This document shows, one piece after another, positions 44,003 to 51,444 of a stretch of 64,000 nucleotides of DNA. Source of the DNA: Paenibacillus solanacearum. Its GTDB lineage: Bacteria; Bacillota; Bacilli; Paenibacillales; NBRC-103111. The notes under the pieces were generated by a model. The model worked only from the letters and a program-made list of their open reading frames with translations, had not been told where the DNA came from and ran no database searches. How positions within the stretch are numbered: position 1 is the first letter of the stretch; each line of letters opens with the position of its first letter. A program made the translations under genes and the position numbers. The stretch covers positions 48,796 to 112,795 of the forward strand of contig NZ_CAJVAS010000020.1 of NCBI RefSeq assembly GCF_910593845.1, written 5' to 3'.

Positions 44003-44030
44003 TAAATGTGAAAAAAGTGTGAAAATCTTC

Positions 44031-44064
44031 AAAAAAGTCACCCTCTCCTAAACGAAAGGGTGGC
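44031..44064 (-). terminator. Second terminator-like hairpin upstream of the RND operon
   Basis: CACCCT (44039-44044) and AGGGTG (44057-44062) form a 6-bp stem with a 12-base loop, followed on the minus strand by six T residues (44031-44036). It lies downstream of the structured RNA and its own terminator. Confidence 0.5.
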
Positions 44065-44124
44065 TTAACAAAGGAATAGCTGTTGAAGCTCGGTTCAAGC
44101 ACCGGAGCGAGTTGCAGCAGCGAT

Positions 44125-44370
44125 ATAAAAATAGAAAAAGGACCCCTTGCGGGATCCTTCTCAACGGTGAATTTCAATTGATGGTACTTATGCACATGAA
44201 CCTTGCGAAAAGCTCGGGTCTTACCTCAACCACACTACTCGCAGTACAGGTACTACGCTAACGTGTCTTTGGCACATCCCTCCGCTTCTATCTCGATTCA
44301 GTAACAACTTCCCCGGTATTTCTCGTTGATTGGCTCAACGGAACCACACCTCTCTTGTTTCACCGTTGAT
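44125..44370 (-). ncRNA. Unassigned structured RNA with own promoter and terminator
   Basis: The predicted transcript starts near 44369. Its first bases, UCAACGGUGAA (44359-44369), are perfectly complementary to UUCACCGUUGA (44161-44171), giving an 11-bp closing stem around about 185 nt with several local hairpins, for example CGUUGA-GCCAA-UCAACG. Right after the closing stem is GGATCCC-GCAA-GGGGTCC (44140-44157), a 7-bp hairpin with a GNRA loop and one G-T pair, then TTTTTCTATTTTT. No coding frame fits. It does not show the motifs of T-box, SAM-I, c-di-AMP, TPP, cobalamin, lysine, M-box, ykkC or RNase P RNAs as I know them. It is either a leader of the RND operon or an independent small RNA. 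Confidence 0.6.
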
Positions 44371-44399
44371 ATTATATTTCACACAAATCCTTCTGTTTA
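44371..44399 (-). promoter_or_regulatory. Promoter of the structured RNA
   Basis: On the minus strand TAAACA (44394-44399), 17-bp spacer, TATAAT (44371-44376). The start site expected about seven bases later coincides with the first bases of the closing stem. Confidence 0.6.
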
Positions 44400-44420
44400 T
44401 ACACGCCCTACTTGATTTTT

Positions 44421-44936
44421 TTATTCCCGGATGATGACGACCGTTCCGAGCGGAATGTGGCGGTACAGCCATTCGATATCGCGGTTATGCATCCGAATAC
44501 AGCCGGAAGATGCGCTGCTGCCGATGGAATAAGGCCGATTCGTACCGTGAATGCCGTACGTATACCCTCCCGTACCGGGCACGTTGAGCCCCATCCAGCG
44601 CGATCCCAGCGGATTGCGGGGATGTCCTCCGGGCACTTGTTTGCGCACGTACCACGGCTTTACAATCTTCGTGACGATATGGAACTGCCCCGTCGGTGTC
44701 AAAGCCTTGGTTCTTCCGGTCGCGACGGCAAAGTAGTAGATCGGGCGGCCGTTGACGAATACCGTGAGGCGATTCGACGTTTTATTGATTACAAGATAAA
44801 CGCCCTCTTCCTCCAGTCCGGACGGCACAGCCGGAGGCGTCGCGCCAGGCGCCAGCGCTTGAGCGTTTGCCGGCAATGCCAAGAACAGCGCAATGACCAG
44901 GATCAGGCCCCTGAGACGATACATCAAATTGTTCAT
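44421..44936 (-). CDS. L,D-transpeptidase (YkuD family)
   Basis: A 171-residue exported enzyme that makes L,D (3-3 type) cross-links in peptidoglycan or attaches wall polymers. After a signal peptide (about 1-26) the YkuD domain follows: GVYLVINKTSNRLTVFVNGR, then GIHGTNRPYSIGSS and ASSGCIRMHNRDIEWLYRHI, giving the H-x(14-17)-S-G-C-R motif with catalytic Cys. No LysM domain is present, unlike Bacillus YkuD. The start ATG has GAGG six bases upstream; ten codons of open frame before it are excluded. Confidence 0.93.
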   Translation of the reverse strand: MNNLMYRLRGLILVIALFLALPANAQALAPGATPPAVPSGLEEEGVYLVINKTSNRLTVFVNGRPIYYFAVATGRTKALTPTGQFHIVTKIVKPWYVRKQVPGGHPRNPLGSRWMGLNVPGTGGYTYGIHGTNRPYSIGSSASSGCIRMHNRDIEWLYRHIPLGTVVIIRE

Positions 44937-45034
44937 AGTCATCCTCATGTCATGGAAAATGTTCAATGGTTTTAGTTTGCGCTTCTGTACCGGGGATATT
45001 CGATTTTTTTCGTTCGCGGACTGCCGGGAGATGG

Positions 45035-45040
45035 TATAAT
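45035..45040 (+). promoter_or_regulatory. Extended -10 of the GDSL-esterase gene
   Basis: TATAAT preceded by TGG (TGGTATAAT) lies 40 bp before the GDSL-esterase ATG; no clear -35 is present. Confidence 0.45.
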
Positions 45041-45079
45041 TTCGATGAACACGTTACATAGGTCAGGAGGGCACTGCGG

Positions 45080-45997
45080 ATGATCATACCCATTCGGAAC
45101 GAAGCAGGGCCGGCCGATGCGCCGCGCATTGTATTTTTAGGGGATAGCATCACGGACAACGGACTGTATATAGCCTATATCGACGCTTATTTGCGGTATC
45201 GGCATCCGGAGTCCAGCTTTACGCTGATCAATCTTGGCGTCAGCAGCGAAACGGCTTCGGGGCTAAGCGAGCCGGAGCATCCGTTTCCCCGTCCTTGCGT
45301 TCACGACCGGTTGGCACGTGCGCTGGAACAAAGCAAGCCGGACTGGGTGGCTTTATGTTACGGAATGAACGACGGCATCTACCATCCGTTCGCGGAAGAG
45401 CGGTTTCAAGCCTATCAAGAAGGCATGAGACGCGCAATACAAGCCGTCAAACAAGCCGGGGCCAAAACGATCGCGCTTACGCCGCCGCCCTTTGACGCGG
45501 CGTCCAAGACGTTTGAAACGGAAACGAAGGCAGCGTACAGCTGGAAAGCGCCTTACGTCCGCTACAATGATGTGCTGAAAATTTATGCGGATTGGATTAT
45601 GACGTTACGTAGGGAAGCCGACGCCGTGATCAATATTTACGATCCGTTATGGACGGAACTGTGCGCCGCCGCGAAAGAGGGCAAGCCCTCGCTGACGAGC
45701 GACGGCATTCATCCTAATCCCCGCGGCCATTGGATTATCGCCCGAACGCTGCTAACGCATCTGTTCGAAGCCGATCTGGATGCCATTCCGACATATATGG
45801 AAGATACGGAGCCGTCGGCATGGTTTGCGCTGACGCTGCAACGTCACCGTTTGCTAAGCAGCGCCTGGAAAGAGCATGTCGGCCATACGAATCCGAATAA
45901 ATCGCAAGCGCTGCCGCTGGACGAGGCGGTTGCTCGCGGCAAACAATGGGAACGGCAAATCCGCGACTTGCTGCAGAGCACGCGGGATAACGGATGA
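45080..45997 (+). CDS. SGNH/GDSL-family esterase
   Basis: A 305-residue hydrolase without signal peptide. Block I is IVFLGDSITDNGLY (catalytic Ser in GDS), block II LGVSSETASG, block III ALCYGMNDGIYHP (oxyanion Asn in GMND) and block V SDGIHPNPRGHWIIA (Asp-x-x-His). The C-terminal ~60 residues are an extra helical region (AWFALTLQRHRLLSSAWKEH). Likely acts as a carbohydrate or lysophospholipid esterase in the cytosol; the substrate is unknown. AGGAGGG precedes the ATG. The next gene follows by 27 bp, so they may be cotranscribed. Confidence 0.9.
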   Translation: MIIPIRNEAGPADAPRIVFLGDSITDNGLYIAYIDAYLRYRHPESSFTLINLGVSSETASGLSEPEHPFPRPCVHDRLARALEQSKPDWVALCYGMNDGIYHPFAEERFQAYQEGMRRAIQAVKQAGAKTIALTPPPFDAASKTFETETKAAYSWKAPYVRYNDVLKIYADWIMTLRREADAVINIYDPLWTELCAAAKEGKPSLTSDGIHPNPRGHWIIARTLLTHLFEADLDAIPTYMEDTEPSAWFALTLQRHRLLSSAWKEHVGHTNPNKSQALPLDEAVARGKQWERQIRDLLQSTRDNG

Positions 45998-46024
45998 GAA
46001 CCTGCGGGAAGCGAGGTGAATGCA

Positions 46025-46405
46025 ATGAATCATGAACAAATTATGACGTACGGCCTCGGCAAGCCCGGCACATCAGTACGTTATCCATTCGATCCTGCTA
46101 TGCCGGTGCTGTATGTCGGCGATAAAATGTTCGCGCTGCTCGGCTCCCACCAGGGCTGGCCAAGCGTCAACCTGAAATGCGATCCGGACGGCGCATGGCT
46201 TACGCGCGAGCAATATCCGGACACCGTGTTCGGCGGCTACCATATGAACAAGCGCCACTGGAATACGGTGCTGCTGAACGGTACGGTGCCCTGGAACGAA
46301 CTGCGTGATTTCGTGGACGAATCGTATCAGCTTGTCGTCGCCAAGCTCCCGAAGCGCGCAAGGGAACAGCTTGCCTCCACGCAGCCGAAGCAAGTCAGAT
46401 CATAG
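46025..46405 (+). CDS. MmcQ/YjbR-family protein
   Basis: A 126-residue protein of the YjbR superfamily with a double-wing DNA-binding-like fold. Family phrases are YGLGKPGTSVRYPFDPAMPV, YVGDKMFALLGSHQGWPSVN, LTREQYPDTVFGGYHMNKRH and NTVLLNGTVPWNELRDFVDE. Function is not established for any close relative. The start ATG has GCGAGG eight bases upstream; a GTG three codons earlier is inside that site. Probably in one transcript with the GDSL esterase. Confidence 0.88.
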   Translation: MNHEQIMTYGLGKPGTSVRYPFDPAMPVLYVGDKMFALLGSHQGWPSVNLKCDPDGAWLTREQYPDTVFGGYHMNKRHWNTVLLNGTVPWNELRDFVDESYQLVVAKLPKRAREQLASTQPKQVRS

Positions 46406-46464
46406 CGCTCCCGATCGTCTCTTCCGCATGCTTGTCGCATACACAGACCGGAATTGCCTTGATG

Positions 46465-46977
46465 TTAAACCGCATGAATCAGATGGTTCCATACATAATG
46501 CGCGGGCAGCAGCAAAGTGAACAGCGCCAGGATGTACCGGAACAAGGTTTCGGATACGGAACCAGTATCAATGGCGGCAAATTTCGGCAACAGCCGGAAT
46601 TTGATTTTGACCGGCCAGCACAGCTCCACGCCTTGCTCGTTGAACAGGTCGATCAGCGGATGCGAGGCGTACGCGAGCAGAAAGCTCCAATACAGCAGCG
46701 GCGGAAGCGACGAGAACAGCATTCCGAGCGCGGCAATAAACAATATGGAGTGCGTCATCGTCCGGTGCCGCACTTTGATCAGCCGCAAAAGGGCTGACAG
46801 CGGAAAAAAAATTTTAGCCATGGTCGATCCCTGTTTATCAATGTCCGCGAGCGGTCCCGCCAGACAGCCGATCAGCAGCGCGGCCGCGGATTCCCATGAG
46901 AATGGCGAGTTTTGCATGTACAATACCGCGCCTTCGGCGGCGAGCAGCCCTGCGAAGCTGTGCGTCTTCTGAAGCAT
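46465..46977 (-). CDS. YdjM-type membrane metal-dependent hydrolase
   Basis: A 170-residue protein with four to five helices. KTHSFAGLLAAEGAV near the start, ACLAGPLADIDKQGS-like (ACxLPDxD-type) acidic segment and KVRHRTMTHSILFIA are the conserved Asp/His motifs of the YdjM/DUF457 membrane-bound hydrolase family. LAYASHPLIDLFNEQGVELC gives the later His-Asp. Some relatives are LexA-regulated; no SOS box was found here. The start was placed at the ATG 11 bases after GGAGG, 25 codons inside the longest frame. The substrate is unknown. Confidence 0.82.
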   Translation of the reverse strand: MLQKTHSFAGLLAAEGAVLYMQNSPFSWESAAALLIGCLAGPLADIDKQGSTMAKIFFPLSALLRLIKVRHRTMTHSILFIAALGMLFSSLPPLLYWSFLLAYASHPLIDLFNEQGVELCWPVKIKFRLLPKFAAIDTGSVSETLFRYILALFTLLLPAHYVWNHLIHAV

Positions 46978-47101
46978 AATTAAGAAGTCCTCCGGTTTCA
47001 TGTGTGCAGCAATCGAAACGTCGAAAAGTGCAGCCTCCATTATACCAAACATATGATCGCATCGCTACCTTACGAAATATCTGTTTTGTTTTTTGTTCAT
47101 T

Positions 47102-47129
47102 TGAAACTTTATACGCGCATATTCGTATG
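47102..47129 (+). promoter_or_regulatory. ECF (SigW-like) promoter of the GH26-like gene
   Basis: TGAAAC (47102-47107), 16-bp spacer, CGTATG (47124-47129) matches the SigW-type consensus TGAAAC-N16-CGTA exactly. It is about 35 bp upstream of the secreted glycoside hydrolase. Confidence 0.6.
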
Positions 47130-47162
47130 ATGTAAGCGTAATCATTTTCCCCATTTGGAGCG

Positions 47163-48743
47163 ATGATCCTGTCCATGATAACAAAGTCCAAACGAACCTT
47201 GTTGATCCCCCTTACGTCCATTCTGCTCGTCGCCGTTGCCGCCACGTTCGCAGCGTGCCCTTCGTTTCGAGCAGAAACCGGCGAAGAAGCGGCCGTGCCT
47301 GCCGCCGCTCCCCGGGTGCCCGGCCCCGACGCATGGTGGACCGGCCAAGCCGAAGCGGCCGAACGGTCCGGCCAGCCCGACGCGGCGCATGAATTCCGGG
47401 CCCGCGCGATCGCGTATGCCAGCAGCCTGCAAGCGCAAAAAGCAGCTGCCGGCCCGGGCAGCAGCCTTGCTTCCGCATTGCCCCCGCTGGCGGAGGCGGC
47501 GCTGTACGTACAAACGCCTCGCGGCGCGGCGCCGAAGCTGGCCAAGCACGAACCGGCATCGGGCGTCTACCTGGGTATGCTCGGCGCAGATAAGCGAGTC
47601 GGCTACGATTTTTCCAAAATTGAAGGTGTCTATGAGAAAAAGCATGCCATGTATTTAGCCTACGTCGGCTGGCGCAAGTTTCAGACCGATACGAGCACGT
47701 ATTTCCCGAAACGGACGTCTGACAGGGTGAAGGAGCTGGGCGGAGCGCTCCAAATCGGCTGGGAGCCCCGGTACGGACTGGATGACGTGAAGGACGACGA
47801 GTACGTGCGCACGTTCGCGCGCGAGGCCAAAGCCTCCGGCATCCCGATCTTTCTTCGTTACGCCTCCGAAATGAACGGCAACTGGGTACCATGGTACGGC
47901 GATCCGCAAAAGTATATCGAAAAGTTCCGTCTGATCCATGACATCATGAAGGAGGAAGCGCCGAACGTGGCGATGGTCTGGTCTCCGAATTACGCGCCGG
48001 CCAACAACATCGACGAGTATTACCCGGGGGACGCATATGTCGATTGGGTCGGATTTTCCTTGTATGCCACGCCGCTTACCGGAGGCGAGGAAGACTTGGA
48101 GCATACGGTCATTGAATATTTCGCGCCCCTGTACGCCAAATACAGTCACAAGCCGATCATGATCGCCGAAGGGGCCGTTGGGCATACGGTTCTAAAAACA
48201 AATCAATCGTACCATGCGTGGGGTGAAGGACAGCTCGGCTATATGTACGGCTTTCTGCCGCGGATGTTCCCCATGGTTAAGGCGATGACGTACTTTAATT
48301 TCGGCCGCGCGCAGGCGCAGCGTTCGAACATGGAATATGTGTACGATCTCGGAGAAAGCGCGCTGATGGACGGCTTCTACAAGCGGCTGACCCGCAGCGA
48401 TCTGTTTTTGGACGGCGTCGAGCAAGGCGTGAACGCGGCTCCGCAACAATATGTGCCGCTGTCCGGCTCGCACTTGCCTGCAGGCAAACAAAGGATCATG
48501 ATGTACGCCCGAATGAAGGATGTCAGCACACCTTTCGCCGTTGCGCTGTATCAAGGCGAACGCAGGCTCGGCATCAGCTATGAAATGCCTTGGGAAATCG
48601 ACGTCGACATTCCGGCTGCAGACGCAGCAAAGCCATGGCGCATCGTAGCTTTCAACAAACAGATGGAGCCGATCGCCGCGACGCCGGGTACCGCAGTTGT
48701 CCGCGCAGCGTCGCCCGATAAATCCAACAGCGGCTCTCCATGA
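47163..48743 (+). CDS. Secreted GH26-like glycoside hydrolase
   Basis: A 526-residue exported protein. The signal or lipoprotein-like N-terminus (LLVAVAATFAAC, possibly acylated at the Cys) is followed by an Ala-rich helical linker (about 40-125) and a TIM-barrel domain (about 130-420). Acid/base Glu is in FLRYASEMNGNWVPWYGDP and the nucleophile Glu in KPIMIAEGAVGHT, the spacing of family GH26 (beta-mannanase, beta-1,3-xylanase). A beta-rich C-terminal ~90 residues may be a carbohydrate-binding part. The ribosome binding site GGAG lies two bases before the first ATG and 14 before the next (47175), so the start is uncertain. An ECF-type promoter suggests envelope-stress control. Confidence 0.8.
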   Translation: MILSMITKSKRTLLIPLTSILLVAVAATFAACPSFRAETGEEAAVPAAAPRVPGPDAWWTGQAEAAERSGQPDAAHEFRARAIAYASSLQAQKAAAGPGSSLASALPPLAEAALYVQTPRGAAPKLAKHEPASGVYLGMLGADKRVGYDFSKIEGVYEKKHAMYLAYVGWRKFQTDTSTYFPKRTSDRVKELGGALQIGWEPRYGLDDVKDDEYVRTFAREAKASGIPIFLRYASEMNGNWVPWYGDPQKYIEKFRLIHDIMKEEAPNVAMVWSPNYAPANNIDEYYPGDAYVDWVGFSLYATPLTGGEEDLEHTVIEYFAPLYAKYSHKPIMIAEGAVGHTVLKTNQSYHAWGEGQLGYMYGFLPRMFPMVKAMTYFNFGRAQAQRSNMEYVYDLGESALMDGFYKRLTRSDLFLDGVEQGVNAAPQQYVPLSGSHLPAGKQRIMMYARMKDVSTPFAVALYQGERRLGISYEMPWEIDVDIPAADAAKPWRIVAFNKQMEPIAATPGTAVVRAASPDKSNSGSP

Positions 48744-48833
48744 TTTTCCCGAAAAACAATCTATCACCTGAGCGAAACATAGTATGATATATTCATAGAG
48801 AACACACCACATCATGAGCAGGAGACACGCCCC

Positions 48834-49649
48834 ATGCATAAAGTTCTGATGGTATTCACCCTCCTTGTCGCCGCCAACCTGGCCTCGACCGGCTCCGCGC
48901 CGAAAACGCTTGCAGAAAACAAAAATATCGTCACTGCGCATCGCGGCAGTTCCGCCGCCGCGCCGGAAAACACGCTGAGCTCCATCCGCAAAGCGATTCG
49001 CGACGGTGCCGGCTACGCCGAAATCGACGTGCAGGAAACCGCCGACGGGGTCGTCATCCTGATGCACGACAATACGGCGCGAAGAACGGCCGGCATCGAC
49101 AAGCCCGTTTGGGAAATCGATTCGGCGGAGCTGCGGAACGCCAGCGCAGGCGCATGGTTCGGCAAGCCGTTCGAGGACGAGCGCGTCCCTACGCTGGATG
49201 AAGCGATCCAGACGTCCAAAGGACGCATCCGGCTCAATATCGAGCTGAAAAATAATGGCCATCAGAAACAGCTTGCGGAAAAAACGGTCGCCCTGCTGCA
49301 AAAGCATACATTCGAGAACGACTGCACCATCACCTCCTTCGACCCGGAACTGCTGCGGAAGGTAAAGAAGCTGCGGCCCGGCATTAAGACCGGGCGCATT
49401 ATCGGCGAGAAAACCGACGTCAATGCGCAGATGTATGCATCCGGCGATTATGAGGTAATCAGCGCCGCTTATCCGCTGATCGACGAAACGTTCATGCGCG
49501 AAGCGCGGAAGCATCATAAGGAAGTATACGCCTGGACGGTAAATGAGAAGAAAACGATGGAACGCATGGTTTCTCTTGGAGTGGATAGTGTCATTACGAA
49601 CGAACCCGATCGATTGGTCCGGTTGTTGAAGACGATTCCCAGGCCATAA
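48834..49649 (+). CDS. Secreted glycerophosphodiester phosphodiesterase
   Basis: A 271-residue GDPD enzyme with a signal peptide (first ~27 residues). The active-site opening is VTAHRGSSAAAPENTLSSIR (His-Arg and Glu-Asn), then YAEIDVQETADGVVILMHDN (metal ligands and second His), and a late NIELKNN and AWTVNEKKTMERMVSLGVDS. It would split glycerophosphodiesters or wall teichoic-acid-type substrates outside the membrane. GGAG precedes the ATG by nine bases. It follows the GH26-like gene by 90 bp; a weak promoter may lie in that gap. Confidence 0.93.
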   Translation: MHKVLMVFTLLVAANLASTGSAPKTLAENKNIVTAHRGSSAAAPENTLSSIRKAIRDGAGYAEIDVQETADGVVILMHDNTARRTAGIDKPVWEIDSAELRNASAGAWFGKPFEDERVPTLDEAIQTSKGRIRLNIELKNNGHQKQLAEKTVALLQKHTFENDCTITSFDPELLRKVKKLRPGIKTGRIIGEKTDVNAQMYASGDYEVISAAYPLIDETFMREARKHHKEVYAWTVNEKKTMERMVSLGVDSVITNEPDRLVRLLKTIPRP

Positions 49650-49764
49650 GCCGGCGCCTTAGGCCGCGCGGACGAGTCCAGCCGAATGCCGGAACGTCGA
49701 TGAACGATTGCGCGAGTCGCAAAGGCAACGAAACGCCTGACAGGAAACGGGGATTGGAAGTACG

Positions 49765-50190
49765 ATGTCCACAATATTTATAGGCGCGAAGCCGTTGAAT
49801 ATGGAACAGCAGCTGCAGCAGCTCGCCGCGGAATGGAATGCCGAATGCCGCCGCATTCCGGAAGGGTACTGGTTTTTACCGGAATACATGATGCGTATTC
49901 ACGGTATTCATATCGACGAAGAAGCGAACGGATGGCGGTTTTGGCGCGAGGCGGATGCGACGACATGGGAAGATTTTTTGCTGATGCATATGACGCATCG
50001 GCTCGCTTCCCAACATGGACAGCTCCTTGAATACGAGGCGCAAGGAACGATCCGGCTCATCGAGCCGGAACCGCACACATTCTCCACCTTCGATCTATAC
50101 GCGGAACGGGTGCTTGCCAAGGAAAGCGGCCTGGTCCGCGATATGAAAAAAAACTGGATTTACGCTCATCGCACAAGATATGTCCGCTAG
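49765..50190 (+). CDS. Hypothetical protein
   Basis: A 141-residue soluble protein I do not recognise. It is rich in Trp, His and Met (for example PEGYWFLPEYMMRIHGIHID and DFLLMHMTHRLASQHGQLLE), with no signal peptide or membrane segment. A GGATTGGAAG stretch precedes the ATG; ATG codon 13 is an alternative. It is downstream of GDPD by 115 bp and ends at a two-way terminator. Amino-acid composition and codon use look like the neighbours, so I take it as a real gene of unknown role. Confidence 0.65.
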   Translation: MSTIFIGAKPLNMEQQLQQLAAEWNAECRRIPEGYWFLPEYMMRIHGIHIDEEANGWRFWREADATTWEDFLLMHMTHRLASQHGQLLEYEAQGTIRLIEPEPHTFSTFDLYAERVLAKESGLVRDMKKNWIYAHRTRYVR

Positions 50191-50206
50191 AGGTTGTCCG
50201 CCAGAC

Positions 50207-50251
50207 AAAAAAAGAGATTCCGTTCGCTTATCGAAGCGGGAATCTCTTTTT
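50207..50251. terminator. Two-way terminator
   Basis: AAAGAGATTCC (50211-50221) pairs with GGAATCTCTTT (50239-50249), with inner TTCG/CGAA pairing. A-runs and T-runs flank both sides, so it serves the hypothetical gene and the convergent isomerase gene. Confidence 0.85.
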
Positions 50252-50270
50252 GCATGGACACAGCTTATGC

Positions 50271-51038
50271 TTACGCGTCCACACCCATGCGGCGCAGATG
50301 GTTAAATGAAATCGCCAAGCTTTCGAACGGATCGCGGCCGTAGGTTTGATCCTGCTCGACGGCTCCCCATTCTACGCCGATTTCGCGGCAAGCTTCCAGA
50401 ATGCGAGTGAAGTTCATATTCCCTTCTCCCACTTCGGCAAACCGCTGTTCGCGATCTCCCATCACGGCCATGTCCTTCAAATGGACAACCTTCATGCGTC
50501 CGTTTACTTTGCGAATCCAGTCGGCCGGATCCGCGCCGCCCGCTTGCACCCAATAAACGTCCAACTCAAAATCGACCGCGGCCGGATCGGTTTCATCGAA
50601 CAAAATATCCATCCCGGTTTTGGCGCCGAATTTGGCAAATTCAAAGCTGTGATTATGATAAATAAACGTAAGTCCTTCCGCCTTCAGCTTGCGGCCGATA
50701 TCCGATGCGATCTTGGCAAACTCGGAATACCCCTCCGCGCTTTTCCGGTAGTCTCCCGGCAATCCGCCGAGTCCTACGTACTGGCAGCCCCACAATTTAT
50801 GCTTGGCGATGACTTCGTCGAGCCGTTCCGTCAAATCGCCGTACCCGATATGGGTTGCGCAGATCGTCAAGCCTTCCCGATCCGCTAACTCCTTCAATGC
50901 CTGGTTGTCGATCGGACCGACGCCCGATACTTGAACCGCATTGTAACCGATTTCTTTCACCTTTTTTAAGGTCGATGCAATATCTTCCGGCGTCTTCAGA
51001 TGTTCCCGAAGCGTGTAGAGCTGTGCCGCCAATCTCAT
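50271..51038 (-). CDS. Sugar phosphate isomerase/epimerase-like TIM-barrel protein
   Basis: A 255-residue AP-endonuclease-2-like TIM barrel related to IolE and xylose isomerase-like proteins. Metal ligands are visible in TFIYHNHSFEF (His), VDFELDVYWVQAGG (Glu/Asp), VVHLKDMA (His), and WGAVEQDQTYG (Glu). It opens MRLAAQLYTLREHLKTPEDI, the usual pattern. The substrate is unknown. GGGGTG six bases before the ATG sets the start; a GTG three codons upstream is part of that site. It appears monocistronic. Confidence 0.88.
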   Translation of the reverse strand: MRLAAQLYTLREHLKTPEDIASTLKKVKEIGYNAVQVSGVGPIDNQALKELADREGLTICATHIGYGDLTERLDEVIAKHKLWGCQYVGLGGLPGDYRKSAEGYSEFAKIASDIGRKLKAEGLTFIYHNHSFEFAKFGAKTGMDILFDETDPAAVDFELDVYWVQAGGADPADWIRKVNGRMKVVHLKDMAVMGDREQRFAEVGEGNMNFTRILEACREIGVEWGAVEQDQTYGRDPFESLAISFNHLRRMGVDA

Positions 51039-51271
51039 CCCTATCACCCCATTGGATAAAATAAGTACAGTATGATACTAACACAACTTTTGGAAGAATG
51101 CACACGTTTTCATATGAAAACAAAATGAAAATTGAAACGTTTTATTTCAAGGAAATTCGTTCATGTTATCGGTGTCCCCGCTACAACCAACGCGATCGAA
51201 TCATCCTGCAGAATGGAAACACTGGAAAACATTATCGAATGATTCGCTCCTCCTCGCATGCTACAATGGGG

Positions 51272-51300
51272 GAACCTCATGGACGACTCTATTGAGGTTC
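51272..51300 (+). promoter_or_regulatory. 5' hairpin preceding the c-di-AMP aptamer
   Basis: GAACCTCA (51272-51279) and TGAGGTTC (51293-51300) form an 8-bp stem about ten bases before the aptamer. The probable extended -10 TGCTACAAT ends near 51267, so the transcript would start with this hairpin. The gap from 51039 to about 51255 holds nothing else I can name. Confidence 0.45.
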
Positions 51301-51310
51301 ATTTCATGCA

Positions 51311-51424
51311 AAGGCCGAAGCTTCCTACGGAAGCGCGGGGGACCCTCATTTTTGGGGTGAAGCCACTTCATGTGGCCGGGTGATTGCTCTTTGACCCGAA
51401 TCCGTCAGCTAACCTCGCAGGCCG
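51311..51424 (+). ncRNA. c-di-AMP riboswitch (ydaO/yuaA type)
   Basis: Conserved elements appear in order: AGGCCGAAG, GCGGGGGACC, TTTGGGGTGAAGCC, GACCCGAATCCGTCAGC and TAACCTCGCAGGCC; the GGCC ends close P1. This is the ydaO class that senses cyclic di-AMP and usually switches off wall hydrolase, amino-acid or potassium transport genes when c-di-AMP is high. The ribosome binding site of the CAP gene begins only about six bases after the aptamer and no terminator intervenes, so control is probably at translation. Confidence 0.95.
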
Positions 51425-51444
51425 TATAAAGGAGAGGATTTTCA

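Noticed and set aside
44125..44370. Assignment of the structured RNA to the lysine, c-di-AMP or M-box riboswitch
   Set aside because: Only short chance resemblances (AGAGGTG, GGGGAAG) were found; the ordered conserved cores of these families are missing, whereas the true c-di-AMP switch at 51.3 kb shows all of them.
46978..47101. SOS (LexA) box for the YdjM-like gene
   Set aside because: No GAAC-N4-GTTC-type sequence was found upstream, so LexA control is not supported.
48192..49517. Minus-strand open frame of 441 codons opposite the GH26-like and GDPD genes
   Set aside because: It spans two real genes and the gap between them, with shadow-type composition; both plus-strand genes have signal peptides and catalytic motifs.
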